64,000 nucleotides of DNA from Gammaproteobacteria bacterium (GTDB lineage: Bacteria > Pseudomonadota > Gammaproteobacteria > Steroidobacterales > Foliamicaceae): contig WTGP01000008.1 in the NCBI GenBank assembly GCA_011523505.1, forward strand, positions 244,629 through 308,628. The letters are read 5' to 3'. The notes under the pieces are model-generated. The model was given only the letters and a program-made list of their open reading frames with translations, searched no databases and was not told where the DNA came from. The translations under genes were made by a program, and so were the position numbers. Numbering within the stretch: position 1 is the stretch's first letter; every line of letters begins with the position of its first letter. Positions 9,656-18,887 of the stretch are shown piece after piece.

Positions 9656-10012
9656 CTATCGCAGCAAACGGAGCAACTCCTCCAGTTCGACCCGCATCTG
9701 GCGAACGATTTGTTTCATGTGACTCTGGTCCTGGCGCGAATCCTCGCCCTCCAGGCGCTGCCGGGCGCCGGCCAGCGTATAGCCTTCGACCTGCAGCAGA
9801 TGCCGGATCTGGCGGATCAGCATGATGTCCTGCGGCTGGTAGTAGCGGCGTCCGCCGCGGCGCTTGGTGGGGTTGAGCTGCGGAAATTCCTTTTCCCAGT
9901 AACGCAGCACATGTTGTTCCACCTGGCAAAGCGCGCTGGCCTCGCCGATGGTGAAGAGGCGTTTCGCCGGAATTGGCGGTAGCTTCAGGTCCCGGTCAAT
10001 CTGGTCCAGCAC
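9656..10012 (-). CDS. MerR-family transcriptional regulator (downstream of ihfA)
   Basis: DNA-binding regulator of 118 residues with an N-terminal winged helix-turn-helix ([27 protein letters not shown], then [15 protein letters not shown]) and a short coiled-coil C-terminus, without a recognisable metal-binding cysteine motif. The start is GTG inside the end of ihfA (17-base overlap). A small MerR protein after ihfA is a conserved arrangement in Gammaproteobacteria; its effector and targets are unknown. Confidence 0.9.
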   Translation of the reverse strand: MLDQIDRDLKLPPIPAKRLFTIGEASALCQVEQHVLRYWEKEFPQLNPTKRRGGRRYYQPQDIMLIRQIRHLLQVEGYTLAGARQRLEGEDSRQDQSHMKQIVRQMRVELEELLRLLR

Positions 10013-10301
10013 CCGCTTCCACCAGTTGCCTCAGTTTCTGGCCCGCGGAAAAGGTCACTACCCTGCGTACGCTGATCGGAATGCTTTCGCCGGTGCGCGG
10101 ATTGCGCCCCGGCCGCTCGCCCTTGTCGCGCAGATCGAAGTTGCCGAAACCCGAGATCTTCACGCGGTTGCCTTCGACCAGCGCGTCGCTGATGCTCTCG
10201 AACACCGCGTTGACGACCATCGCGCTTTCCTGCTTGCTCATGCCGATATTGGCGTGCAGGGAACTGACAATCCCGGCCCGGGTAAGCATGTTTCGTTTCA
10301 T
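9996..10301 (-). CDS. ihfA: Integration host factor subunit alpha
   Basis: Nucleoid protein that with IhfB binds and sharply bends DNA, acting in transcription, replication and recombination. 101 residues with the HU/IHF signature [29 protein letters not shown], including the beta-arm with the intercalating Pro, and an N-terminal helical dimer region starting [14 protein letters not shown] overlap with pheT couples its translation to the synthetase genes, the classic pheST-ihfA layout. Confidence 0.97.
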   Translation of the reverse strand: MKRNMLTRAGIVSSLHANIGMSKQESAMVVNAVFESISDALVEGNRVKISGFGNFDLRDKGERPGRNPRTGESIPISVRRVVTFSAGQKLRQLVEAGAGPD

Positions 10302-12331
10302 TGCCGAACGCTGACCCCAAACTTCTCCACCAGAAGCGAAACGGCGTCCGCAACGGCCCGGTCCACTTCCGCGTCCGTAAGTGTGCGCGAAATTGACTGA
10401 AAAATCAAGCCTAAACCCACGCTTCTTGCATCAGAGTTCAAACTCTTGCGGTCCTCGTAAACGTCAAAAACGATCACTTCGCGCAACAATTCGCCCGCTT
10501 CCGCGCGGATCGCGCCGAGCAGGTCGCCGACTTGCACCGACGGCGGCGCTACCAGGGAAAGGTCGCGGCGCACGGCGGGGAAGCGGGAAACCTCGGCGAC
10601 CCGGGCCGCGCGGGATTCGAGCGCCGCGTCCAGGCGCAGCGCAAACAGTTGCGGCGCCGGGCCCCCGTCGGCAAGTTCCGGATGCAACTCGCCCACCCAG
10701 CCCACTTCGTCCTGGCCGCGCAGGACCCGGACCGAACGTCCGGGACGAAGGCCGGAATGTCCGGCGGCCCGGAATTCGAACCCGCGGTCCGGGCCGTCCA
10801 GGGCCAGGATCGCCTCGACGTCGCCGCGGGCATCGAAGAAGTCGGCGTCGCGCCGGGGTGCGCCCCACTGTTCCGGCATCGCGCCGCCGGCCAGCAAACC
10901 CGCCAGCCAGGTTTCCTCGCGGATTTCGTCGGGCGTGCCGGAAAAGCAGACGCCGATCTCGAACAGGCGGGCGTCCGTCGTCCCGCGGTCGCGATTGGTC
11001 CGGTAGTTGCGCAGCAGCCCCGGCCACAGCGACCGGCGCAGCACCGAGAGCTCTCCGGACAGCGGATTGGCCAATTCAAGTTCCTGCCCGCCGGAATGAA
11101 ACGGCTTGTGCGACTCCTCGTCGAGAAAGCTGTAGTTCAGGCACTCGTGGTAGCCGCGATCGACCAGCAGCGCCCGTACCCGGTCGGGATCGACCTGCCG
11201 CTCGGTGGATGCGGAGGGATGCGCGCTCCAGTTCGCCGGCGTTTCGGGAATGTTCTCGTAGCCGTGAATGCGCGCGATTTCCTCCACCAGGTCCGCCTCC
11301 ACGGCCAGGTCGAACCGGAACGACGGTGGCGTGACCCGCCAGCCCGCTTCGGTTTCCTCCACGGCCATGGTCAGCCGCCGCAGCATGGCGGACACGTCCC
11401 CGTCGGGCAACGCGACTCCCAGCAGCGCCGACAGCCGCCCGCGCCTCAGGTCGATCGCCCCGCGCCCCGGCAGGTCCTTTTCCGAGATGGAATCGATCAC
11501 CGGCCCCGGCTTCCCGCCCGCCGCCGCGACGATCAGTTCGGTCGCCCGCTCGACCGCCTCGACCTGGCCGGACGGGTCCACGCCGCGTTCGAACCGCAGC
11601 GAGGCTTCGGTCTGCAGCCCCAGCCTGCGGGCCCTGCCGGCGACCGCGACCGGTGCGAAGAACGCCGACTCCAGCAGGACATCGGACGTCCCGTCGTCCA
11701 CCGCACTGCCGAGTCCGCCCATGATCCCGGCGGCGGCGACCGCCTGGCTTTCGTCGGCGATCACCAGCACGTCGGATTCGAGTTTCAGTTCGGTCCCGTC
11801 CAGCAGGGTCAGCGATTCGCCCGGCTCCGCCCAGCGCGCGCACAGGCCGCCGTTCAACCGTTCAAGGTCATACGCGTGCATCGGCTGGCCTATCTCGAGC
11901 ATCACGTAGTTGGTTACGTCCACGAGCAGGTGCTGCGGCCGCTCGCCGGCGGCGGCAAGCCGCTTTTTGATGAATTCGGGCGTCTCCGCCCCCGGGTCAA
12001 GGCCCTCGATCACGCGGCCGGCGAAACGCGGGCAGGCGTCCGGCGCGACCAGCGCCAGGTCTCTCCGCGCATCGATCGAGGCCGGCGTCTCCGCCACGTC
12101 CCGCGCCGACAGCGGCGCCGAAAACAGGGCCGAAACTTCGCGCGCCACGCCGCGGACCGAAAAGCAGTCGGCCCGGTTGGGCGTCAGCGCCAGTTCCAGG
12201 ACGGCGGAACCGTCGGGACCGGATACGAGGTCGTCGACTTCCACGCCGGCCATCGTGAGCTGGTGCGCCAGGGCCTCGTCGCCTACATCCGGATCGCACC
12301 ACTCGCGCAGCCATGCCATGTCGATCTTCAT
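10298..12331 (-). CDS. pheT: Phenylalanyl-tRNA synthetase beta subunit lacking the EMAP/OB tRNA-binding domain
   Basis: Structural, editing and anticodon-recognising subunit of the (alpha-beta)2 PheRS. The product has B1 ([19 protein letters not shown]), B3/B4 editing ([18 protein letters not shown]), B5 ([13 protein letters not shown]) and a C-terminal B8 ferredoxin-like anticodon-binding domain ([13 protein letters not shown] ... [14 protein letters not shown]). It is 677 residues against about 795 in E. coli. The deficit is local: the text passes from [11 protein letters not shown] straight to [11 protein letters not shown], so the ~115-residue B2 tRNA-binding domain usually inserted there is absent. 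The frame is otherwise intact, so this looks like a real domain loss. ATGA overlaps join it to pheS and ihfA. Confidence 0.95.
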   Translation of the reverse strand: MKIDMAWLREWCDPDVGDEALAHQLTMAGVEVDDLVSGPDGSAVLELALTPNRADCFSVRGVAREVSALFSAPLSARDVAETPASIDARRDLALVAPDACPRFAGRVIEGLDPGAETPEFIKKRLAAAGERPQHLLVDVTNYVMLEIGQPMHAYDLERLNGGLCARWAEPGESLTLLDGTELKLESDVLVIADESQAVAAAGIMGGLGSAVDDGTSDVLLESAFFAPVAVAGRARRLGLQTEASLRFERGVDPSGQVEAVERATELIVAAAGGKPGPVIDSISEKDLPGRGAIDLRRGRLSALLGVALPDGDVSAMLRRLTMAVEETEAGWRVTPPSFRFDLAVEADLVEEIARIHGYENIPETPANWSAHPSASTERQVDPDRVRALLVDRGYHECLNYSFLDEESHKPFHSGGQELELANPLSGELSVLRRSLWPGLLRNYRTNRDRGTTDARLFEIGVCFSGTPDEIREETWLAGLLAGGAMPEQWGAPRRDADFFDARGDVEAILALDGPDRGFEFRAAGHSGLRPGRSVRVLRGQDEVGWVGELHPELADGGPAPQLFALRLDAALESRAARVAEVSRFPAVRRDLSLVAPPSVQVGDLLGAIRAEAGELLREVIVFDVYEDRKSLNSDARSVGLGLIFQSISRTLTDAEVDRAVADAVSLLVEKFGVSVRQ

Positions 12332-13314
12332 GGCGCGAACTGCCCCAGGAAGCGGATGTCGTTCTCGAAGAAGCGGCGGATGTCCGTGACGCCGTAACGC
12401 AGCATGGCCATGCGCTCCACGCCCATGCCGAACGCGTAACCCGTATAACGCTCGGGATCCACGCCGCCGTGGCGCAACACTTCCGGGTGCACCATTCCGC
12501 AGCCCAGGATCTCCAGCCAGCCGCCGTCGCCCCAGCGCACGTCCATTTCCGCGGAAGGTTCTGTGAAGGGAAAGTACGACGCGCGGAACCGCACCTCCAC
12601 CTTGCGCTCGAAGAAGCGCTCGGCAAATTCGTGCAACAGCGACTTCAGGTTCGCCAGGCTCACACTCTCGTCCACCGCAAGTCCCTCGACCTGGTGGAAA
12701 ACCGGCGTATGCGTCTGGTCCGAGTCGCGCCGGAACACCCGTCCCAGCGAGATGATCTTCAGCGGCGCGCCCTCGGCCAGCATCGACCGTATCTGCACCG
12801 GCGAGGTGTGCGTGCGCAGCAGCATGCCGGACGGCAGGTAGAAGGTGTCGTGCATCGCCCGGGCCGGATGGTTCTCGGGCATGTTCAGGGCCGTGAAATT
12901 GTGGAACTCGTCTTCCACCTCCGGACCCGACCGGGCCGAGAAACCGGCGCCGGTGAGGATGTCGCGCATCCTACGGATCGTACGCGTGACCGGATGCCGG
13001 GCGCCGGGCGGAATGCCGCGGCCCGGCAGCGTCACGTCGATGCCGCCGCCGCTCAGTTCCTCGTCAAGCCGGCGATCGCTCAGGGCCTGCCTGCGCGCCG
13101 CGATCGCGGCGCTTATCGCGTTCTTGGCTTCGTTTACGGCCTTGCCCGCCGCGGGACGCTCCTCGGGCGGCAGCGAACCCAGCGCCTTCAGTTGCGCGGT
13201 GATCTCGCCCTTGCGCCCGAGCAGGCGGACCCGAAGCTCCTCCAGCGCTTCCGGCGTGGCGGCGGATTCGATCTCCGTCAGCGCTTCGCGCGCCCTGTCC
13301 TCAAGGTCCCCCAT
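12328..13314 (-). CDS. pheS: Phenylalanyl-tRNA synthetase alpha subunit
   Basis: Catalytic class II aminoacyl-tRNA synthetase subunit that activates phenylalanine. I use ATG 13314 (328 residues); the track's start five codons upstream is TTG and aligns less well with known N-termini. An N-terminal coiled coil (residues ~1-90, [17 protein letters not shown]) is followed by the catalytic core with motif 2 [21 protein letters not shown] and motif 3 [25 protein letters not shown] marks the substrate pocket. It follows rplT by about 40 bases and overlaps pheT by 4. Confidence 0.96.
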   Translation of the reverse strand: MGDLEDRAREALTEIESAATPEALEELRVRLLGRKGEITAQLKALGSLPPEERPAAGKAVNEAKNAISAAIAARRQALSDRRLDEELSGGGIDVTLPGRGIPPGARHPVTRTIRRMRDILTGAGFSARSGPEVEDEFHNFTALNMPENHPARAMHDTFYLPSGMLLRTHTSPVQIRSMLAEGAPLKIISLGRVFRRDSDQTHTPVFHQVEGLAVDESVSLANLKSLLHEFAERFFERKVEVRFRASYFPFTEPSAEMDVRWGDGGWLEILGCGMVHPEVLRHGGVDPERYTGYAFGMGVERMAMLRYGVTDIRRFFENDIRFLGQFAP

Positions 13315-13354
13315 GACGGCCGTGCCCAACGGCTATCCGGACACCGGCAGCGGC

Positions 13355-13705
13355 TCAGGCCGCCGCCGCGCGCTTCGCCAAATCGGCAAACGCCTCCCGG
13401 TAATGCACCGCGATGTGGGCCAGGACCTTTCGGTCCAGTTCGATTTCCGCCTTGCGCAATCCGCTCATGAAACGGCTGTACGACATGCCGTGCTGCCGCG
13501 CCGCGGCGTTGATGCGCATGATCCACAGCGCGCGGAAATTGCGCTTGCGCTGTCGCCGGTCCCGGTAGGCGTACTGGCCGGCCTTGGTGACGGCCTGGCG
13601 CGCCACCCGGTAGGAGCGGCTGCGCGCGCCCTGGTAGCCCTTGGCCTTCTTCAGGACTTTCTTGTGCCTTGCATGCGTCGTGACGCCACGTTTGACCCTG
13701 GCCAT
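13355..13705 (-). CDS. rplT: 50S ribosomal protein L20
   Basis: Basic 116-residue protein that binds 23S rRNA early in large-subunit assembly and represses its own operon in E. coli. [23 protein letters not shown] at the N-terminus and [25 protein letters not shown] are diagnostic. Lies 16 bases after rpmI within infC-rpmI-rplT. No obvious separate promoter was seen. Confidence 0.98.
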   Translation of the reverse strand: MARVKRGVTTHARHKKVLKKAKGYQGARSRSYRVARQAVTKAGQYAYRDRRQRKRNFRALWIMRINAAARQHGMSYSRFMSGLRKAEIELDRKVLAHIAVHYREAFADLAKRAAAA

Positions 13706-13721
13706 AGTGAATTCCTCCGGC

Positions 13722-13919
13722 TTACGCGTAGGGGAGAAGCCGCCTGGCGTTCTCCACGTCCGCTTTCGCCACCGTGGCGGGAGAGCCCAGCTTGCGCTTG
13801 CGCTTGCTGCTCTTCTTGGTGAGGATGTGATTGAGATGCGAGCGGGCGCGCTTGAACGAGCCGCCCCCGGTGCGCCTCAGGCGCTTGGCCGCGCCGCGAT
13901 TGGTTTTCTGCTTTGGCAT
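13722..13919 (-). CDS. rpmI: 50S ribosomal protein L35
   Basis: Small basic 65-residue ribosomal protein, [20 protein letters not shown] with the typical [18 protein letters not shown] central segment. It is placed between infC and rplT as in most bacteria, 25 bases after the infC stop. Confidence 0.98.
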   Translation of the reverse strand: MPKQKTNRGAAKRLRRTGGGSFKRARSHLNHILTKKSSKRKRKLGSPATVAKADVENARRLLPYA

Positions 13920-13944
13920 ATCTTCTTTCAGGCTCTCTATCGGC

Positions 13945-14466
13945 TCAATTTTTCTTGCGCGGCGCCATCACCATCGTGAGCTGCCTCCCTTCCAGTTTCG
14001 GCTCCTGTTCCACCAGCGCGACTTCGCTCAGGTCCTCGCGCACCCGGTCCAGCAACTTCGCGCCCAGGTCCTGGTGCACCATTTCACGTCCACGGAAGCG
14101 CAAGGTGATCTTGGTCTTGTCGCCGTGCTCCAGAAACCGCAGCACATTGCGCAACTTGACGTCGTAATCACCCTTGTCCGTGCCGGGACGCAGCTTGATC
14201 TCCTTGACCTGAATCTGCTTCTGCCGCTTCCTTGCCGCGTGCGCCCGCTTGTTCTGCTCGAATACGTAGCGGCCGTAGTCGAGTATCTTGCAAACGGGAG
14301 GCGTGGCGTTGGGGTCCACTTCAACGAGGTCGAGACCTCGCTCCTGGGCGGTACGAAGCGCATCCTCGCGATTCATGACGCCGATCTGCTTGGAATCCTC
14401 GCCGATTACGCGAAGCTCGTAGGCTTCGATCTCCTCGTTGCGAAGAATCCGCTTCTTTTGAGCGAT
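13945..14466 (-). CDS. infC: Translation initiation factor IF-3, probable ATC start codon
   Basis: IF-3 binds the 30S subunit, prevents premature 50S joining and discriminates against non-AUG starts. The track begins at ATG 14376, but that drops the first part of the N-terminal domain. The same frame runs upstream through [19 protein letters not shown], which aligns with the IF-3 N-terminus (RINGEIRAQEVRLTG in E. coli). A GGAGG Shine-Dalgarno lies 8 bases before an in-frame ATC at 14464-14466, giving 173 residues. infC is known to use rare start codons such as AUU for autoregulation, so ATC is plausible. The C-terminal domain has [17 protein letters not shown] and [14 protein letters not shown]. 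The exact start is inferred. Confidence 0.93.
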   Translation of the reverse strand: MAQKKRILRNEEIEAYELRVIGEDSKQIGVMNREDALRTAQERGLDLVEVDPNATPPVCKILDYGRYVFEQNKRAHAARKRQKQIQVKEIKLRPGTDKGDYDVKLRNVLRFLEHGDKTKITLRFRGREMVHQDLGAKLLDRVREDLSEVALVEQEPKLEGRQLTMVMAPRKKN

Positions 14467-14470
14467 ATTG

Positions 14471-14479
14471 ATATCCTCC
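14471..14479 (-). promoter_or_regulatory. Ribosome binding site deciding the infC start
   Basis: On the minus strand CGGAGGATA lies just upstream of the in-frame ATC codon of infC, with about 8 bases between GGAGG and ATC. No ATG, GTG or TTG is found at a suitable distance in this frame, which supports the unusual start. Confidence 0.7.
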
Positions 14480-14522
14480 GGGCAGCTAAGTTCTCATCAA
14501 TGCCTTGCGGAGCGCCCGATCC

Positions 14523-16418
14523 TCAAGCCGTTGTCCTGGCCATGAAATCATCGAGAGACATGGCGCCGAGATCGCCGTCCTCGCGGGACCGCACGGCTAC
14601 GGTGCCCTCCCTGGCCTCACGATCACCGATCACCAGGAGGTAGGGAACACCCTGCAAAGTGTGGTCGCGGATTTTATAGCCTATCGTTTCGCTTCTCAAG
14701 TCGGCATCGGCGCGCAATCCCCCGTCCTGCAAGGCATTCAGCACCTGCCGGGCATAGGCCTCCTGGCGCTCGGTAATGGCCAGCACGACTGTCTGCACCG
14801 GCGCCAGCCAGAACGGAAACTTGCCCGCGTAATGCTCGATCAGGATGCCGAAGAAGCGTTCCAGCGAACCCAGCAGGGCCCGGTGAATCATGATCGGCCT
14901 GCGCCGCGCTCCGTCGGCCGCGACATATTCCAGCTCGAAGCGTTCCGGCAGATTGAAGTCGAGCTGCACGGTCGAACACTGCCACTCGCGGCCGATGGCG
15001 TCGCGGATCTTGATGTCGATCTTGGGTCCGTAGAAGGCGCCTCCGCCCGGATCGACCTCGTAGCTCATCCCCTTATCGTTAAGCGCCGATTCCAGCGCAG
15101 CGGTCGCCCGGTCCCAGATTTCCGGCGTGCCGACGGCCTTTTCGGGCCGGGTCGCCAGCACGACGTTGAGTTCCTCGAAACCGAACGCGCCGAAGAGTTC
15201 CAGCGCCAGGTCCAGAATCCGCAGGATCTCGTCGGCGATCTGGTCCTCGGTGCAGAAAATATGGGCGTCGTCCTGGGTGAAGCCGCGCACCCGCATGAGT
15301 CCGTGCAGCGCGCCGGACATTTCCCGGCGGTAAACGGTCCCCAGCTCCGCCCAGCGCATCGGCAGCTCGCGGTGCGAGCGCAGCCGGTTGCGGTAGATGA
15401 GAATGTGAAACGGGCAGTTCATGGGCCGCAACTGGTAGCCCCTGCCCTCCTCCTCCACGGGCGAATACATCGACTCGCGGTAGAAGTCGGTGTGGCCGGA
15501 GCGGTCCCAGAGGTCCTCCAGCGCGATATGCGGCGTGTACAGCAGCTCATAGCCGGCCTGCTCGTGCCGCTCGCGCCAGAAGTCCTCGATCACCCGGCGG
15601 ATGCGGGCGCCCTTCGGATGCCAGAACACCAGGCCGCCGCCGGCGTCCTCCTGGATGCTGAACAGGTCGAGGTCGGTGCCGATGCGCCGGTGGTCGCGCT
15701 TCGCCGCTTCCTCCAGGCGCCTTAGGTAGGCCTTGAGCGACTTGGAATCGGCCCAGGCGGTGCCGTAGATGCGCCGCAGTTGCTCGTTGGACGAATCCCC
15801 GCGCCAGTAGGCGCCGGCGGTGCGGGTCAGCTTGAAGGCCTTGAGGTGCCCGGTGGAGGGCACATGCGGACCGCGGCAGAGATCCTTCCATTCGCCCTGG
15901 CCGTACAGCGTGATGGCCTCGTCGGCGGGAATGCCGGCGATGATCTCGGCCTTGTAATGCTCGCCGATGGACCTGAAATACTTCACCGCGTCGTCGCGGG
16001 CCACGGTCTCGCGCGACACGGGCAGGTCGGCCTTCGCCAGTTCCTTCATGCGTTTCTCGATGCTCTCGAGGTCCTCGGGAGTGAAACCGCGCTCGTAGGA
16101 AAAGTCGTAGTAGAAGCCGTCCTCGATTACCGGGCCGATCGTGACCTGGGCGCCGGGGAAAAGCTCCTGGACGGCCTGCGCCAGCAGGTGCGCGGTGGAG
16201 TGGCGCAGCACTTCCAGCCCGTCGGCGTCGCGGGCGGTCACGATCGCGACGTCGGCATCGTTTTCGATGCGGAAATCGGTGTCCACGAGTTCCCCGCTCA
16301 CTCTTCCGGCCAGCGCCGCGCGCGCCAGGCCGGGGCCGATATCGGCGGCCACGTCGGCCACGCTGGGAGGCTCGTCGTAGGAGCGGCGGCTGCCGTCGGG
16401 AAGCGTTATTTCCGGCAT
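14523..16418 (-). CDS. thrS: Threonyl-tRNA synthetase
   Basis: Class II synthetase that charges tRNA-Thr and edits mischarged serine. I take ATG 16418 ([10 protein letters not shown], 631 residues, like the E. coli enzyme); the longer track ORF adds 26 residues unlike any ThrS. Domains in order: TGS (~1-62), editing domain with [18 protein letters not shown] and the distal Cys-containing segment, catalytic core with the zinc Cys in RPMNCPFHI, motif 2 [23 protein letters not shown] (shortened here to its start), motif 3 [11 protein letters not shown], and a C-terminal anticodon domain. It lies 56 bases upstream of infC, the standard order. A 13-bp inverted repeat lies in its leader. Confidence 0.96.
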   Translation of the reverse strand: MPEITLPDGSRRSYDEPPSVADVAADIGPGLARAALAGRVSGELVDTDFRIENDADVAIVTARDADGLEVLRHSTAHLLAQAVQELFPGAQVTIGPVIEDGFYYDFSYERGFTPEDLESIEKRMKELAKADLPVSRETVARDDAVKYFRSIGEHYKAEIIAGIPADEAITLYGQGEWKDLCRGPHVPSTGHLKAFKLTRTAGAYWRGDSSNEQLRRIYGTAWADSKSLKAYLRRLEEAAKRDHRRIGTDLDLFSIQEDAGGGLVFWHPKGARIRRVIEDFWRERHEQAGYELLYTPHIALEDLWDRSGHTDFYRESMYSPVEEEGRGYQLRPMNCPFHILIYRNRLRSHRELPMRWAELGTVYRREMSGALHGLMRVRGFTQDDAHIFCTEDQIADEILRILDLALELFGAFGFEELNVVLATRPEKAVGTPEIWDRATAALESALNDKGMSYEVDPGGGAFYGPKIDIKIRDAIGREWQCSTVQLDFNLPERFELEYVAADGARRRPIMIHRALLGSLERFFGILIEHYAGKFPFWLAPVQTVVLAITERQEAYARQVLNALQDGGLRADADLRSETIGYKIRDHTLQGVPYLLVIGDREAREGTVAVRSREDGDLGAMSLDDFMARTTA

Positions 16419-16438
16419 CCGGCGATTGTACGGGAGAT

Positions 16439-16475
16439 GCGCCGGCGCAGCTCGTTCCATTGGCTGCGCCGGCGC
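16439..16475 (-). promoter_or_regulatory. Perfect 13-bp inverted repeat in the thrS 5' leader
   Basis: GCGCCGGCGCAGC and its exact reverse complement are separated by 11 bases, starting 20 bases upstream of the thrS ATG. A transcript of the leader would form a very stable hairpin. ThrS autoregulates through leader RNA structure in E. coli, so an operator role is possible, but no tRNA-Thr anticodon mimic was identified. There is no T-run on either side. Confidence 0.4.
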
Positions 16476-16543
16476 TCGCTCGGGCCCCTGCGTCATGGGG
16501 CCCCGGGATCCCCCGCCGCTTCAGGGGGGAGGGAGGGGTCTAT

Positions 16544-17041
16544 CTATTCGTCGGCGGCGGGGTTTTCGGATTGTTCCTGTTTGTGACGTTGCCGCATCAT
16601 GCGCCGGGCCATTTCCCTTCTGCGCTCCATGCCGCGTCCACGGTCCATGCCGCGGCTCCAGCCTCTTCGCTCGGCGCCGCGCCGCATGATCGCGCGCTCT
16701 TTCATGCCCTCGCGCATATCGGAGAGCTGAGCGTTCTGTTCCTCGGTCAGCACGGCGGACAGCCGTTCCCGGGTCGCCTCGTTGATCGACCGGGTCTGCT
16801 GCCACCGGGCCCGTCGTTGCTCGATGGCGGCCTTGCGCTCTTCCCTGGCCTGCTCCCTGAGGGCCTCGCGCTGCTCCTGCGCCTCCGCATAGATCTCATT
16901 CACCTGCGCCTTCTGCTCGTCGTTCAGCTCCAGCCTCTCGCCGAGCCATTCGGCCCGCTGGGCAGCCGGATCGTGGGCCTGGGCGGCGGTGGCGCCGAGC
17001 GCCAGGAACACTGCGGCGGACGTGGTCAGAATCTTCCTCAT
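16544..17041 (-). CDS. Spy/CpxP-like periplasmic LTxxQ-type protein
   Basis: Small secreted protein of 165 residues. A signal peptide (MRKILTTSAAVFLALGATAAQAH, cleavage after AQA) precedes a highly charged helical region with LELNDEQKAQVNEIYAEAQEQREALREQ and a second related segment LSAVLTEEQNAQLSDM, resembling the paired LTxxQ helices of Spy/CpxP chaperones. The C-terminus is rich in Arg and Met (ERRREMARRMMRQRHKQE), which could bind nucleic acid, metal or acidic surfaces. Spy-type proteins protect periplasmic proteins under envelope or metal stress; here the role is inferred. It is followed by a GC-rich stretch leading to thrS. Confidence 0.7.
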   Translation of the reverse strand: MRKILTTSAAVFLALGATAAQAHDPAAQRAEWLGERLELNDEQKAQVNEIYAEAQEQREALREQAREERKAAIEQRRARWQQTRSINEATRERLSAVLTEEQNAQLSDMREGMKERAIMRRGAERRGWSRGMDRGRGMERRREMARRMMRQRHKQEQSENPAADE

Positions 17042-17123
17042 CGGTCTGTCTCCCTTCTTCAGGTCATGGCCGTAACGGCCCGTCTCGCTCTATGGATGCC
17101 GCAAACCGCAAGACGGTTGCGTT

Positions 17124-18023
17124 TCAGTCTGACAAAGTCCCTGGCCGGTCTTCCGCGCTGCGGCGCCGTTCCACCGTTTCGAGGTAGTCCGGCCCTTCGT
17201 CGAACTCGGGCGAGACGTCGAAAAGAGGGTTCCTTGCCCGGGCGTGGGCGATGTAGTCCTCGCCCAAGTCTTCCAGCGCGAACACCTTGGTGCTCTCGAA
17301 GTGCCAGACCATGTAGCCCTCCACGTCGGCCATGTCGAGCCAGTGGCTGAAGCCGCCGACGAACCAGCCGGCGCGCACGGCCGGAGACTGGACGGCGCTG
17401 TCGTCCAGCGCCACCTCGGCCGGAGCGAAGTAGGTGTGGGTTTCGTAAATGGGCCGTGGCGCAACCGGCGCGAACTTCTCGATTTCGAACAGGCGGATCG
17501 AGCCGTTGTCCACCCGCCAATCCAGGTCCAGCGGCCTGTCGTCGTACATTTCCGGAAATCGCGCCTTGCTGTTCTGAAAGTAGCTGCCCCTGGGGGTAAA
17601 CACCTCGCCGTCCTGGCGCCGCTGCAGGGCCGGCTCGAGCCGGACCGTGCGGCCTGTCAGCGGATTCTCGAAAGCGTCTATGAAAGCGCCGGTTTCCGGG
17701 TCGATGAAGAAATTGATCGACGACGGGTAGCGGCGGTAGTTCCCCTGCCCGTCGGGCCGCCACCACGATCTCTCACCGCCGCGGTTTTCGAGCAAGGGCG
17801 TCACGCCGTCCCGCGTCAGGGCGAATATGCGGCTGGCCCCCTGCCAGTAACTCTCCCCTTCGTCGGTGCGTCCCAGGATGCGCACCCTGGCGGCGTTCTG
17901 TTCGACCGGGTCCGTCGGCAATTCCTGCACGTGCTCGCCGGCACTGACCTGCCGCCAGGGCAGAACCGCGGGCCCCAGGCCCATGGCGGCAATCAACGCC
18001 GTCGCATCCCGCCGCGTAACCAT
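17124..18023 (-). CDS. DUF1838-like Tat/Sec-exported protein
   Basis: Protein of unknown function resembling the DUF1838 family. I choose ATG 18023 (299 residues) because it starts MVTRRDATALIAAMGLG, a twin-arginine-like leader ending near VSAGE, and the upstream 42 codons overlap the preceding gene. Features: aromatic-rich mid-section (INFFIDPETGAFIDAFENPLTG), paired pattern YFAPAEVALDDSAVQSP, and WLDMADVEGYMVWHFESTKVFALE near the end. Fourteen bases separate it from the secreted protein upstream, so the two are likely co-expressed, possibly with the catabolic operon further upstream. No catalytic motif is recognisable. Confidence 0.65.
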   Translation of the reverse strand: MVTRRDATALIAAMGLGPAVLPWRQVSAGEHVQELPTDPVEQNAARVRILGRTDEGESYWQGASRIFALTRDGVTPLLENRGGERSWWRPDGQGNYRRYPSSINFFIDPETGAFIDAFENPLTGRTVRLEPALQRRQDGEVFTPRGSYFQNSKARFPEMYDDRPLDLDWRVDNGSIRLFEIEKFAPVAPRPIYETHTYFAPAEVALDDSAVQSPAVRAGWFVGGFSHWLDMADVEGYMVWHFESTKVFALEDLGEDYIAHARARNPLFDVSPEFDEGPDYLETVERRRSAEDRPGTLSD

Positions 18024-18037
18024 GGCGGCCCTGCCGG

Positions 18038-18841
18038 TCAGGACCCCACCTCGGTGATGTCCAGGCTGACAAGTTCGAAGACCGAGCCATAGACGGCGCC
18101 GAAGTAGAGATCCATGCGCAGCAGGATGCGGTCCTCCTTGGTCAGCCAAACCTTCGTGCCGCTGACCATCTCGAACTTGTCGGCCAGGAAGGTCTTGCCG
18201 TCGGCGATGGTGATCTCCTCTTCGCCGAGATACGTGTATTGAGACAGGGCGATCACGCCGACCATCGTGCCGTGCAGGGTGCCGCCCATCCAGTAGATGC
18301 CGTGAGGCTGCTTGCCCGGTGCGTCGAAGTCGTAGTGAAGGAAATGCAGCCCGTCGGCCGAGGCGGGGCCGACCCCGATGGAATCCAGCCGGGCGAGAGC
18401 TTCTACTTCTTCGCGAATCATTCCTTCGCCGGCACGCTCGAACTCAAGATCGGAGGCCGCCACGTCCACGCTGTCTTCGCGCTTCACCACATAGGCCGAA
18501 CCGATAACGCCGTCTGTGGTCCAGGTGTTGAGAAAAGCCTCACGCGTGTCGCCTTCCGGATCGACCCAGACCATGGCGTGGCGTGCCTGACCGAAACGCA
18601 TGTTGTCGGACACCACGTGCATGTAGCGGCTGCCGTCCGCATGGAAATACAGGGTCCAGTATTCGGTGGCGCAACGGGCGTTGTCCCTGGACGGCTCACG
18701 GCATTCCGTGGTGCCGCGCGCGATCCTGACGATGCCCGGCGAGCGGTCTTCGGGCTCTATGGTTTCCACCTGGGCCGGTGCGTAAACGGGCGCCGCAAGA
18801 AGCGCAGCGAGAACGAGTCCGCTTGAGAATTGAATGCGCAT
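18038..18841 (-). CDS. Secreted protein of unknown function
   Basis: 267 residues with a Sec signal peptide (MRIQFSSGLVLAALLAAPVYAPAQ). The mature part contains a Cys pair (TTECREPSRDNARCATEYW) that could form a disulfide, beta-rich segments such as YWTLYFHADGSRYMHVV, and YFGAVYGSVFELVSLDITEVG at the end. I do not recognise the family with confidence; the sequence looks like a beta-barrel or lipocalin-like lipid-binding fold. Position between the cyclase and the DUF1838-like gene suggests a periplasmic partner in the same substrate's handling, which is inference. Confidence 0.6.
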   Translation of the reverse strand: MRIQFSSGLVLAALLAAPVYAPAQVETIEPEDRSPGIVRIARGTTECREPSRDNARCATEYWTLYFHADGSRYMHVVSDNMRFGQARHAMVWVDPEGDTREAFLNTWTTDGVIGSAYVVKREDSVDVAASDLEFERAGEGMIREEVEALARLDSIGVGPASADGLHFLHYDFDAPGKQPHGIYWMGGTLHGTMVGVIALSQYTYLGEEEITIADGKTFLADKFEMVSGTKVWLTKEDRILLRMDLYFGAVYGSVFELVSLDITEVGS

Positions 18842-18887
18842 GGACAGGGTTTCCTCCTGAGGTCGAACTGGCGGCGCAAGCCGCGCC

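Noticed and set aside
16507-16540. Rho-independent terminator in the C/G-rich stretch between thrS and the Spy-like gene
   Set aside because: A C5/G5 pairing is possible but the loop is poor and no T-run follows on either strand.
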